Positions 9,680 to 17,243 of a stretch of 64,000 bases of DNA are shown piece after piece. The DNA is from Corallincola platygyrae (GTDB lineage: Bacteria; Pseudomonadota; Gammaproteobacteria; Enterobacterales; Neiellaceae): the NCBI RefSeq assembly GCF_039544265.1, contig NZ_BAABLI010000006.1, forward strand, positions 62,001 to 126,000. The letters are read 5' to 3'. The notes under the pieces are model-generated. The model did no database searches and was not told where the DNA came from. It was given only the letters and a program-made list of their open reading frames with translations. How positions within the stretch are numbered: position 1 is the first letter of the stretch; every line of letters begins with the position of its first letter. The position numbers and the translations under genes are program-made.

Positions 9680-10092
9680 TAACTTTTCCCTGATAAAAAT
9701 GATTTTTAGTTATGTGAACGCCCGACTAAGCAGGATCTATTCCAGCAGGGAAAACCTATATAAAACAAAAGGTAATGGATTAGTGTTTGCTTGAGTTGCT
9801 CAGTGGTGTAAAAGCGGCAAACACTTGATATCTATTTTCAGCTGCGCAGTTAGATTAGCGCTGCACCGATGAGGTGCGCCCTCAAACTTTTATGGGGAGT
9901 GTAAAATATATTGACGCTACCTCGTTTGGGTTAGTGTCGATTCAAGAGACGGATTTTGTACCTGCGTTAGAGCTGATTTACCTAATAAAAACAGTTTGTT
10001 AAAACTCTCTTGTGGTTATCTTTAAAAGATTGGAATAGCCCTTGCTCATGTAACCCTCATGAATACAAAGCAGTTAAACGAGGGACCGTCTT
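9680..10092. other. 413-bp intergenic region between divergent genes
   Basis: This stretch holds the promoters of the leftward secreted-protein gene and the rightward chemoreceptor. An imperfect hairpin (GCGCTGCACC..GGTGCGCC) lies around 9859-9882. I found no convincing gene, riboswitch or repeat. Confidence 0.5.
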
Positions 10093-11214
10093 ATGGGTAG
10101 ATATCTCCAATCGCTCGGTATCAAAGGTGCAGCCAGAGTGCAGTGGCTCGCCATCCTTATCAGTCTGATCCTGCTGGGATTTGATCAGATCCAATCCGCA
10201 TTCGTCATTCTTGTTCTTACCTCTGTGTTTTGCTGGCGAGTTCTGGTGTCCGTGCAACGGGATCAGGAGACGTTCTCTGAACTGGTGGTTGCAGTGCAAA
10301 ACGGTGACACCACGGAGTTCGATTCTGCCAACGCTGGTCCCCTGCAGAGTATCTATCCCATGATTGATGACTTGGTCAGGCATGCCCGTCGTCAACTAAA
10401 TACCGTGCAATCTGTCAGTGATGAGATGGGCTTCTCTGCAAAAGAACTGGCGAGCAATGCAATGGAAGTGGCCAGCCACTGCCAGCAGCAAGCGGATGTC
10501 ACGACTTCATCCGCCTCCGCAGCTACTGAGATCTCACAGAGTATCGACGATGTTTCTCATCGCATTGAGGCGACACGCAGTGCCATGGAGCAGGGCAGTC
10601 ATCTTTGTCATCAAGGGCGAGAAGAACTCACCAAAACGCAGCATCAGGTAGAAAGCGTGAGTGAACGTGTAAAAGCGACCGGGATAAGTCTGGAAGAGTT
10701 AGATCGAAAATTAGGCACAGTGGTGTCGATGTCTCGGTTTATTCGAGAAATAGCAGAACAAACCAACTTACTGGCCCTTAACGCGGCGATTGAAGCGGCG
10801 CGCGCCGGTGAACATGGCCGAGGGTTTAGTGTGGTGGCTGACGAGGTCCGTGGGCTGGCGCAACGCAGCCATGAATCCGCGAATGCCATTACACAGCAGG
10901 TCACTGAAGTCACTAACAGCATGTCTGATGTAGGCCAACAGATGCAGTTGGTTGTTGGGTCTACTGAAGAGTGCCAACAAAGCGTAGATGCAACGTCAGC
11001 ATCATTGGAAGAGATTGTTGCTGCCATAGAAGAGGTCACCGACCAGATAGGAGGTATCGCCACAGCGTCAGAGCAACAGGCGATTGCAACTCGGGAGATC
11101 TCACAAAATATGGAGCAGGTGGCAGTTACCGCCGAGCGTAACGCCTATATGGCCAAACAAAACGCCAGCGTTGCAGATCACCTTCAGAATATGACCAAAG
11201 CGGAGGCGGCTTGA
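10093..11214 (+). CDS. Methyl-accepting chemotaxis-type signalling protein without a sensor domain
   Basis: This 373-residue chemoreceptor signalling protein has an N-terminal hydrophobic hairpin (about residues 15-52) with practically no periplasmic loop. A linker and a complete MCP signalling domain (about 100-370) follow. The conserved hairpin tip is intact: EQTNLLALNAAIEAARAGEHGRGFSVVADEVRGLA. No ligand-binding domain is present, and the C-terminus lacks a CheR-docking pentapeptide. The gene starts at ATG 10093 with GAGG nine bases upstream. It ends one base before the next gene, which encodes a membrane-anchored NIT-like helical domain, so that protein may supply the missing sensor. Confidence 0.9.
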   Translation: MGRYLQSLGIKGAARVQWLAILISLILLGFDQIQSAFVILVLTSVFCWRVLVSVQRDQETFSELVVAVQNGDTTEFDSANAGPLQSIYPMIDDLVRHARRQLNTVQSVSDEMGFSAKELASNAMEVASHCQQQADVTTSSASAATEISQSIDDVSHRIEATRSAMEQGSHLCHQGREELTKTQHQVESVSERVKATGISLEELDRKLGTVVSMSRFIREIAEQTNLLALNAAIEAARAGEHGRGFSVVADEVRGLAQRSHESANAITQQVTEVTNSMSDVGQQMQLVVGSTEECQQSVDATSASLEEIVAAIEEVTDQIGGIATASEQQAIATREISQNMEQVAVTAERNAYMAKQNASVADHLQNMTKAEAA

Positions 11215-11215
11215 T

Positions 11216-12166
11216 ATGAGCAGCATTGAAACAGCCCCAGTTGAAATGAGCCCAGTTGGAATAAATCCAGGACTCGATTTTTCCATCGTCTTTGTTGCTT
11301 TGGCTGCATTGACAGTATTAGTAGTGGTTATCAGCTTTCTTCATCTCAGAGCCAAACATGCTGCTGAACTCAGGCTCACGGAAGGCCTGGATTGGTTGCA
11401 CAGATTCAGGCAGTTACTGACACTGGTGCAACAGCATCGCGGCCTGAGTAACGGTTATCTTTGTGGAGATGTCGACTTGCTACGTCGAATTAACCCGCTG
11501 CAAAGCAAGATAAATCAGTCCAGTCGCGCGTTAAGTCAGGGCGGTAACTGGTTAGCCGGCAATGAAAACTGGTCGGGGATCGAAAGCCACTGGCATCGCT
11601 TGGCCTGTGGTTTTAAGAGCCAAACCCCAGCGAACAATCTGGAACAGCACAACAAGTTAATCACCAGCATTCTCTACCTGATTGATGATTGCGCCGAACA
11701 GCATCGCCTATATGAAATGAAAGACTCCAATAAACGCTCTATTCGTTATCTGTGGCAGGAGCTGTTGGTGACCGCAGAAAACATTGGTCAGGCCAGGGCC
11801 ATAGGCACCGGCGTCGCAGCTGCGGGTGCGTGTTCAAGCGTCGACAGGATCCGTTTAGGTTATTTGCATCAGGCGATAGATGCCTTCACAGGCAAAGATG
11901 TGGATGTTCAAAGCGGTTATCGCTCTGGCAAAAGCTCGGTAACCGCCCTACTGAAACTGCTTAAAACCGAGGTGATCGTTGATAAACCCGCGGTCAGCGC
12001 CAACGCCTATTTCGATGCTGCTACCTTAGCGCTGGAGGAAGTGCTGAAACAGTTTGACGATACCCTGATGGAAGTGAAGCTCGATTTGCAGGGGGCAACT
12101 GCCTTACCTGTTAAAAGTGAACAACTTGCAACAGCCTCAGCTCGAAGCCCGGCGACTAGCAGTTAG
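11216..12166 (+). CDS. Membrane-anchored NIT-like sensor protein
   Basis: This 316-residue protein has one strong membrane segment (about residues 19-42) and a long, mostly helical soluble region. The segment VQQHRGLSNGYLCGD resembles the (Q/E)RG-x-S hallmark of NIT (nitrate/nitrite-sensing) domains, an all-helical bundle used by chemoreceptors and regulators. There is no signalling or enzymatic output domain. The ATG is one base after the stop of the chemoreceptor, so the two are almost certainly cotranslated. I infer a two-protein receptor: this protein senses and the partner signals. The ligand is not shown by the sequence; the NIT assignment is moderate. Confidence 0.65.
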   Translation: MSSIETAPVEMSPVGINPGLDFSIVFVALAALTVLVVVISFLHLRAKHAAELRLTEGLDWLHRFRQLLTLVQQHRGLSNGYLCGDVDLLRRINPLQSKINQSSRALSQGGNWLAGNENWSGIESHWHRLACGFKSQTPANNLEQHNKLITSILYLIDDCAEQHRLYEMKDSNKRSIRYLWQELLVTAENIGQARAIGTGVAAAGACSSVDRIRLGYLHQAIDAFTGKDVDVQSGYRSGKSSVTALLKLLKTEVIVDKPAVSANAYFDAATLALEEVLKQFDDTLMEVKLDLQGATALPVKSEQLATASARSPATSS

Positions 12167-12251
12167 CACACTTAGCGGCTTGCACACCCGCTGTGTTAAT
12201 CCGCCAGGCTGTGTAAGATGGATGCAAAGTTAGCAATAGGAAGTGCAACCA

Positions 12252-12680
12252 ATGAATGGAAACTGTCTTTGTGGGGCTGTTGAGTTCGAGGTAGATGTAA
12301 GTCAGGTTAATCTGTATCAGTGCCACTGCAAGCTTTGCAGAAAGCAAAGTGGCAGCTGTTCCAACGCCGCTACTATTGTGCCAGCTAAATCTTTTAAATG
12401 GGTTCAAGGGGAATCATCGATTACCCATTGGCAAAAGGAGAGTGGTTTCCGCTCAGATTTTTGCAAAGTGTGCGGCTCTCCTGTACCCAATCCATTGCGT
12501 GACACTGGCTATGTTTGGGTGCCAGCCGGGTTACTCGAAAATGAGCAGGATCTGAAAGTGGTATCCCACATATATACCGCTTCAAAAGCTACTTGGGACC
12601 AACCAAATCCAGATGCAGCCACACATGAAGATTTTCCTGATGGCGGGCTGGAAGGGCATATTCAAAGCTTGAAGCGGTAA
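12252..12680 (+). CDS. GFA family zinc-binding protein
   Basis: This 142-residue protein belongs to the GFA (glutathione-dependent formaldehyde-activating enzyme-like, DUF636) family. The cysteine pattern is complete: CLCG near the start, CHCKLC in the middle and CKVCGS later. In this fold the cysteines bind two zinc ions. Few members have a proven activity, so no substrate is assigned. A GTG at 12243 is also in frame, but the ATG at 12252 has AGGAAG eight bases upstream and is preferred. The gene converges with ybaK (two-base gap). A close paralogue lies at 22235. Confidence 0.87.
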   Translation: MNGNCLCGAVEFEVDVSQVNLYQCHCKLCRKQSGSCSNAATIVPAKSFKWVQGESSITHWQKESGFRSDFCKVCGSPVPNPLRDTGYVWVPAGLLENEQDLKVVSHIYTASKATWDQPNPDAATHEDFPDGGLEGHIQSLKR

Positions 12681-12682
12681 AC

Positions 12683-13150
12683 TTACACCGCAATGGCGGC
12701 GAATTTGGCATGGGTGAGTTTTTGCAGATCCAGCGGCGCAAGTTCAATCTCCAAGCCGCGTTTGCCTGCGCTCACATACATTGAGGTGAGTGATTCAGCG
12801 GAGCTGTCGATGATGGTTGGCAAGCGTTTTTTCTGACCCAATGGGCTGACCCCGCCCAGCACATAGCCGGTAGAACGTTGTACATCGACCGGATCTGCCA
12901 TTGCCGCTTTTTTACCACCCGCCGCTTTTGCTATCTGTTTTAAGCCCAGTTTTGCCATGACAGGCACCACGGCAACAGCGAGTGATTTGCCATCCAACTC
13001 AACAACCAGCGTCTTGAAAACCCGCTCTGCTGGTACACCTAACTTTTTAGTCGCCTCCAAGCCGTAAGAATCACAGCCAGGATCATGGGCATACTCATGC
13101 ACCTGATGAGCAATCTTTTGTTTGGCGGCAAGGGTGATAGCAGGGGTCAT
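12683..13150 (-). CDS. ybaK: Cys-tRNA(Pro)/Cys-tRNA(Cys) deacylase YbaK
   Basis: This 155-residue YbaK/EbsC protein is a trans-editing enzyme that hydrolyses Cys-tRNA(Pro) made in error by prolyl-tRNA synthetase. The assignment rests on AMADP, QRSTGYVLGG, SPLGQKKRLPTIID and SAGKRGLEIELAP, which align end to end with E. coli YbaK (159 residues). A GTG three codons upstream is possible. The ATG at 13150 gives the MTPA start seen in E. coli and is chosen. It is the last core-type gene before the accessory block. Confidence 0.93.
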   Translation of the reverse strand: MTPAITLAAKQKIAHQVHEYAHDPGCDSYGLEATKKLGVPAERVFKTLVVELDGKSLAVAVVPVMAKLGLKQIAKAAGGKKAAMADPVDVQRSTGYVLGGVSPLGQKKRLPTIIDSSAESLTSMYVSAGKRGLEIELAPLDLQKLTHAKFAAIAV

Positions 13151-13485
13151 AGATAACACAACAACGGCATTAGTTTATTTGCAGCCATCATTCTCCAACG
13201 TTTGTTTAGTGAATAACAGCGAAATGGTATTGCGGCAAAAAACAGTGCGCAGGTTTTTACTGTGTAGCTATACAGTTCACCTGTTTTAACAATGCTTCCT
13301 TTGTCGGAACCGAAATCGCAGAAGTAGATGACCTTGCTTGCAATAAGGGTAAGATTTATCCAAATTAGACAGTAAGTTACAGCGTGCTGATTAATGGCCG
13401 ACAAGCTTGGGCATAGATCACATTTTCCGAGATAGGAAGCACGCTCTCTAAATGGAGATAGGAAGCACGTGCTTCCTACTTAGCG
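13151..13485. other. Left flank of the cassette array with repeated AGGAAGCACG
   Basis: This 335-bp stretch has no gene I support. Its right end holds GAGATAGGAAGCACG at 13429-13443 and again at 13455-13469. The second copy runs into a perfect 20-bp palindrome (13459-13478). Seven bases later comes GCGTTAGGG, where the first cassette begins. No complete attC partner (R'') was found to the left, so this could be a decayed attI, a truncated attC or an unrelated element. Confidence 0.5.
13459..13478. repeat. Perfect 20-bp palindrome at the left edge of the array
   Basis: The half-site TAGGAAGCAC is followed directly by its reverse complement. The same half-site appears once more in direct orientation at 13433-13442. 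It could be an operator, a target-site relic or part of a recombination site. Confidence 0.6.
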
Positions 13486-13525
13486 TTAGGGCCAAAACGT
13501 ACACATTCTTCAACATAAGGTTTAT

Positions 13526-14851
13526 ATGAAAATAGTTAAACTAAAAGCCAGTCAAGTACATGACTATATAGATTTTGATATAACATTTAATCCTGAAGTA
13601 AGCTTTATCGCAGGACTTAATGGGTCTGGAAAGACGACAGCTTTAAAGCTTGTTATGGCAATGCTCACTCCTTCAATAAAGGAACTGAGCGATATTAAAT
13701 TTAAGACATGTGAGCTTATAGTTAAAAAGGATGAAGAAACAGATATTCACATACACTGCAAGCAGGATAATGAGAAAATATCTTTATGGATAGACGGAAT
13801 AAAAGAAAGACTTGTAACTGACAAAGGGGACATTGACTATTCGGAAAAGAGGAAGATGTCTTTTCTGAAAAGAAAAAATCCTGTTGTTAAAGAAATATCC
13901 CGCTTATCTTCACCAATGTTTTTGAGTTTAGATAGACGCTTTGTAAAAGGTACTAGAGACGAGGATGATTTTCATGTCATTTTTGATGGTGAGTTCGAAC
14001 GTCGTTTTTCAAAAAAGAAAAATCTAAAGGATGAAAGCTTAGATGAGGTCCTTGAAATAATATCTCAGGCGAGCAGTGGAGCGCGAGCTAAGCAATTAAA
14101 CTCAGACAAGAAACTCAGAAATGAAATAATACTTGATTCTTTTTCCTTTTCGGAGTCAATAAGCGAGCTTAAACTACCAGACCAACAAACACTTAGAGAT
14201 TTGAGAAGAAAGCAGAGAGCTATAAAGAAAATTCTTGATACTCTAGATGTACCAAGTGAAGAGTTCGAAGAAAGATATGCGATCTTTTTTGATAAGATAG
14301 AAGAAATAGCTGAAGTAATATCGAAAACAGATTTCGAGTCTAATGAAATTAACACAGGAAACAACGAAGAGTTTCAAAAGGCTATGTCAGAGTGGTACGT
14401 TAACCAAAACCAGCTCGACAGAATAAATAGGCTTTTTGTTATGGTTGAGAAATACCAAAAAGTAAAAACAAGGATATACAATAAGCTTAATGACTTTGAA
14501 AGGTTAGTTAATCAATTCCTTGAGCAAACCAATAAAAAAATTCGTGTTGATCAAGTTGGGAACTTGAAGATAAGAATTAACGAAAAAGAAAGAGATTTGT
14601 CAATTTTGTCTTCTGGAGAAAGACAAATTCTTATTATGCTCGCTCATCTAGTTCTGAATAAAACCTTAACTAGAGATGGTGTCTTCATAATTGACGAACC
14701 GGAACTTTCATTACACCTTTCATGGCAAGACATGTTTGTAGGAGCAATACAATCTGCAAATCCTAATCTTCAAATCATTCTCGCAACACATTCACCTGCC
14801 ATTATTGGAAAGAGAAAAAACATGTATGTTCCACTTAATGGTGGAATTTAA
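13526..14851 (+). CDS. ariA: AAA ATPase of a PARIS-type anti-phage system (AriA-like)
   Basis: This 441-residue SMC/OLD-like AAA_15 ATPase has Walker A in AGLNGSGKTTA (about residues 29-39) and a central coiled-coil region (about 170-330). An ABC-type signature, LSSGERQ, follows, then Walker B in FIIDEPELSLH and a switch histidine in ATHSP near the C-terminus. In PARIS the ATPase AriA holds the DUF4435 effector AriB and releases it when it detects an anti-restriction protein such as Ocr. The gene is strikingly AT-rich compared with its flanks and stands six bases upstream of a DUF4435 gene. Other AAA/DUF4435 pairs exist, so the PARIS call rests on architecture and order. Confidence 0.78.
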   Translation: MKIVKLKASQVHDYIDFDITFNPEVSFIAGLNGSGKTTALKLVMAMLTPSIKELSDIKFKTCELIVKKDEETDIHIHCKQDNEKISLWIDGIKERLVTDKGDIDYSEKRKMSFLKRKNPVVKEISRLSSPMFLSLDRRFVKGTRDEDDFHVIFDGEFERRFSKKKNLKDESLDEVLEIISQASSGARAKQLNSDKKLRNEIILDSFSFSESISELKLPDQQTLRDLRRKQRAIKKILDTLDVPSEEFEERYAIFFDKIEEIAEVISKTDFESNEINTGNNEEFQKAMSEWYVNQNQLDRINRLFVMVEKYQKVKTRIYNKLNDFERLVNQFLEQTNKKIRVDQVGNLKIRINEKERDLSILSSGERQILIMLAHLVLNKTLTRDGVFIIDEPELSLHLSWQDMFVGAIQSANPNLQIILATHSPAIIGKRKNMYVPLNGGI

Positions 14852-14857
14852 TTCTTT

Positions 14858-15751
14858 ATGTCAAATTCAGCATTACCCGTTTGGCCAATTGACGCCTTAG
14901 AAAGCATAGGTCTTCTATACAGAGACCTTCAGGATATTGAAGTTTATGTCGAAGATGAAGATTCAGAAGCAATTTACCGCGAACTTCTGAGTCGAGCTAG
15001 TAATAATAGCGTAAAAATACACAAGCTATTTTGCTTAGATGGCAGACATAACGTAGTCACAATGTGTGAAAAATACGATGATGAATCACCTGCATTATTC
15101 ATTATTGATGGAGATCTAGATTTAGTGCTAGGCGAGAAAGAAAAAAGCATACCTAGGCTATTTCAGCACAATCTTTACTGCATGGAAAACTATCTTTTTT
15201 GTAAAGATGCAGCTATTGAGTTGCTTATTGAATCCTCTGGAAAAATTCTTACCGACGCTGCAGCTACCCTGATAGATTGGGATGCTTTTATAAATAGCAT
15301 TAAATCTGATTTGGAAAACTTGTTCATTACTTTCGGCACGTCAAGGAAATTAACTCCTAGTGAAAAAACTGTTGCGCATAGCTTCTATTCAATTTGTAAA
15401 AAAGGCGAGAAAAAATCTCAACCTAGGATATGCTCCATGAAAGTAGACAAGCTGATAACAGATATAGAGTCAAAAATCATAAAGGAGTTTGATGTAGAAA
15501 CCCTTGAATCAGTTAAAACACCTATCAAGGAGAGAGTTTTTACTTCTACAAATTCACTTAGTTATGTTTCAGGTAAAGATTTCTTAATCCCTGCATTATA
15601 TTTTCATCTGAAAGACAAAGGTCTTACACCTTCAATTACTATGGATTCATTCAAGTTCAGACTCGCACGACACTGTGAGAAGAGTCCTCTTGAAGCCCTT
15701 GCAAATGCAATGCAAATAACGGCAAAAGGGGAAATCTATAACGCAGCATAA
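14858..15751 (+). CDS. ariB: DUF4435 Toprim-like effector of a PARIS-type system (AriB-like)
   Basis: This 297-residue DUF4435 protein has the Toprim-like acidic signature: a glutamate in YVEDEDSEAIY (about residues 30-40) and a DxD in FIIDGDLD (about 85). The family's YCMENYLF segment follows. In PARIS systems AriB is the toxic nuclease; in the E. coli system it cleaves tRNA-Lys after release from AriA. The gene follows the ATPase after six bases and shares its AT-rich composition, and the length matches known AriB proteins (about 300). Its stop codon lies a few bases before the R'' arm of the first attC, so the pair travels as one cassette. Confidence 0.78.
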   Translation: MSNSALPVWPIDALESIGLLYRDLQDIEVYVEDEDSEAIYRELLSRASNNSVKIHKLFCLDGRHNVVTMCEKYDDESPALFIIDGDLDLVLGEKEKSIPRLFQHNLYCMENYLFCKDAAIELLIESSGKILTDAAATLIDWDAFINSIKSDLENLFITFGTSRKLTPSEKTVAHSFYSICKKGEKKSQPRICSMKVDKLITDIESKIIKEFDVETLESVKTPIKERVFTSTNSLSYVSGKDFLIPALYFHLKDKGLTPSITMDSFKFRLARHCEKSPLEALANAMQITAKGEIYNAA

Positions 15752-15752
15752 A

Positions 15753-15809
15753 GGCCCTAACAAGTAAATCCAGGTAACGCCTACGGCGCACCTGATTTAG
15801 GCATTAGAT
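15753..15809 (+). other. attC site of cassette 1
   Basis: This 57-base recombination-site-like sequence starts with GGCCCTAAC, which complements the first bases of its own cassette. It ends in CATTAGAT. Inner arms AAATCCAGGT (15766) and ACCTGATTT (15790) pair except for one unpaired C, the extrahelical-base feature of single-stranded attC folding. The terminal loop is CGCC-TA-CGGCG-like. The base before the crossover TT is A instead of the conserved G. Confidence 0.75.
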
Positions 15810-16308
15810 GTATGAGGGAAAATTGAACTATCAATGTGTAATCGTGCTATTGGTATTCCTTCTGGCTGGATGTGGTTTTATGGGAAGTGAGAAGGAGGAG
15901 GAGTGGCTTTATCATAATGTGGATAGAGTCTCTGAGGTAAAATCCGAAATTTTGAGTATGTCTGAACTTACTGCCGTATATGTGCACTCGGATATCGTAG
16001 ACCGTTCATTTGCCCATAAGCCAACCAGCGAAGAAGTCGAGGCGTACAACGGGATTCGTGCCAAGCTTCGCTCGCTTGGGATCTCGCGCGCAGAAGTAGA
16101 TTTACGCTCAGGTGGTGTTGGATTTGTTACTTACGACTCTGGTGTATTTGGCGATATTTACCAGTCATTTGACTTCATTCCTGCGCCAACAAAATCAGTA
16201 AAGCTTACAACTCCAGAGGTTTGGAGTTGTAAGAAGCTACATGTTGAATTGTGGTACTTATGCGAAGGAGTTGCTGCCCGTGATACACCTAACAAAGCAA
16301 GTCACTAA
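15808..16308 (+). CDS. Cassette-encoded lipoprotein of unknown function
   Basis: This 166-residue protein is the only gene of cassette 2. The N-terminus has a hydrophobic stretch ending in a lipobox (VFLLAGC), so the mature protein should be lipidated and tethered to a membrane. The rest is soluble and matches no family I know. The ATG at 15808 lies inside the attC R' sequence and has no good ribosome site. A TTG at 15823 preceded by GAGGG would give a tidier signal peptide. The stop codon overlaps the R'' arm of the next attC, as is common in cassettes. Confidence 0.65.
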   Translation: MYEGKLNYQCVIVLLVFLLAGCGFMGSEKEEEWLYHNVDRVSEVKSEILSMSELTAVYVHSDIVDRSFAHKPTSEEVEAYNGIRAKLRSLGISRAEVDLRSGGVGFVTYDSGVFGDIYQSFDFIPAPTKSVKLTTPEVWSCKKLHVELWYLCEGVAARDTPNKASH

Positions 16309-16387
16309 CTCATCGCTGCGCTCCTCAAGGAGAAAGGCCACTGAGCGGCTAGCCGCTGACCTTTGCCCGTGCTTGCGGCGTTATGTG
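16285..16387 (+). other. attC site of cassette 2
   Basis: This site runs from ACACCTAAC (16285-16293) to GTTATGTG with the crossover at G16380/T16381. R'' matches the complement of its cassette start, TTAGATGT, at seven of eight positions. Arms AGCAAG and GCTTGC lie near the two ends, with AAAGG/CCTTT and CGGCTAGCCG pairing inside. Confidence 0.7.
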
Positions 16388-16398
16388 TAGGGAGATTT

Positions 16399-16836
16399 AT
16401 GCCGACTTTTAATGATTTAAAAGAGGCCACAGACGTATTCTTTAAAAGGCACTGGGATAAATCGTCTCATACACAACCATATGAGTGGGTTGCTAATTGG
16501 CCTTGGAGAGGTTCAGTTCCTCATCATGATAAAGCTGGTGTATATGCTCTCATTGACGGAGAGGGTGAAATTGTTTACGTGGGGCTTGGTGCTTCGAGGG
16601 GTGGGGGCTTATACAAAGAACACGGCATATCCCGAAGGTTGCTTTCTCATGTTATTACTACTGACACAGCAAAGGGGCGGGGAAACTACAAGCCAAAACC
16701 AAAGTGGCAAGGCGTTGTTGATATTGCCGCCATTGGGTTTTCGCCTAACTTTTCATATTTAGCTCCGGCCCTAGAGGATTATCTAATTGGGGAGTTAGAA
16801 CCAAAGAGAAATAAAGTTAAAAAGAAGGGCACATAA
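16399..16836 (+). CDS. GIY-YIG-like nuclease domain protein (cassette 3)
   Basis: This 145-residue protein has a GIY-YIG-like core: GVYALID, then a turn and EIVYVGLG, followed by R and H in RRLLSH. A C-terminal glutamate sits in EDYLIGELEPKRNK, where the family holds its metal ligand. GIY-YIG domains cut DNA in homing endonucleases, repair enzymes and some defence proteins; the target here is unknown. The chosen ATG at 16399 has GGGAG four bases upstream; the reading frame continues upstream into attC without better signals. The stop codon lies within the next R'' arm. Confidence 0.68.
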   Translation: MPTFNDLKEATDVFFKRHWDKSSHTQPYEWVANWPWRGSVPHHDKAGVYALIDGEGEIVYVGLGASRGGGLYKEHGISRRLLSHVITTDTAKGRGNYKPKPKWQGVVDIAAIGFSPNFSYLAPALEDYLIGELEPKRNKVKKKGT

Positions 16837-16931
16837 CAAACGCAATAAGCATGGACGTAAAACAGTTGGCTTACGCTCCTTCGTCGCTCACTTTAGCCAA
16901 CTATTTTGTGCCCCTATGCGGGGAGTTATAT
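16830..16931 (+). other. attC site of cassette 3
   Basis: R'' CACATAAC (16830-16837) complements the cassette start TTATGTG at 16381 exactly. The site ends at G16925/T16926 in GTTATAT. The internal perfect arms AGTTGGCT (16864) and AGCCAACT (16895) form the inner stem. Length is about 100 bases. Confidence 0.75.
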
Positions 16932-16946
16932 GCAGGTCGTATTAGA

Positions 16947-17204
16947 ATGAAACTAGCTGTTTTATATTTTGTCTTCGGATTCTTCTTTTCGATTCTTACT
17001 TTTATATTTGGTTATGAAGACGTGTCCTGTTTTGGTTGTAAAAGTCGTTATATCTTCAATCCTATATCTATCGTTTTTGCCTTAATTGGATTTGCTTTTT
17101 TAGTGATAAGCTTTAGGCGAGCTTACTTAGGTGCAAACTTAGTTAAAAACAATGAGTACAACGCCAAGGATATCGCAAATGATAGCGACAATTCAGGAGG
17201 TTAG
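16947..17204 (+). CDS. Small two-helix membrane protein (cassette 4)
   Basis: This 85-residue protein has two hydrophobic helices (about residues 2-22 and 38-58), separated by a short loop with two cysteines (CFGC). A polar, Asp/Asn-rich tail follows. I recognise no family. The frame is open further upstream, but that part lies in the preceding attC, so the ATG at 16947 is used. Small membrane proteins are common in cassette arrays. The function is unknown. Confidence 0.55.
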   Translation: MKLAVLYFVFGFFFSILTFIFGYEDVSCFGCKSRYIFNPISIVFALIGFAFLVISFRRAYLGANLVKNNEYNAKDIANDSDNSGG

Positions 17205-17229
17205 CGGCATATGGTTGGGTGTTATAAGG
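17205..17229 (+). other. Collapsed attC site of cassette 4
   Basis: The expected R'' (complement of TTATATGC) is present only as GCATAT at 17207-17212. GTTATAAGG, the next cassette start, follows nine bases later. Nearly the whole hairpin region is missing, so the site looks deleted and should not recombine. Confidence 0.45.
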
Positions 17230-17243
17230 TCAGAGTGAATTAT

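Noticed and set aside
9795..9900. Cyclic-di-GMP riboswitch upstream of the chemoreceptor
   Set aside because: A GGCAAAC-like run and a hairpin are present, but the conserved second half (GACGCAAAGCC type) is absent.
13147..13404. 85-residue open frame on the minus strand upstream of ybaK
   Set aside because: It overlaps the ybaK start, has no ribosome site or recognisable family, and lies in AT-rich flank sequence; most likely chance.
13151..13485. Possible integron integrase or attI left of the first cassette
   Set aside because: No frame in this stretch encodes tyrosine-recombinase motifs, and no full attI-like arrangement could be recognised.
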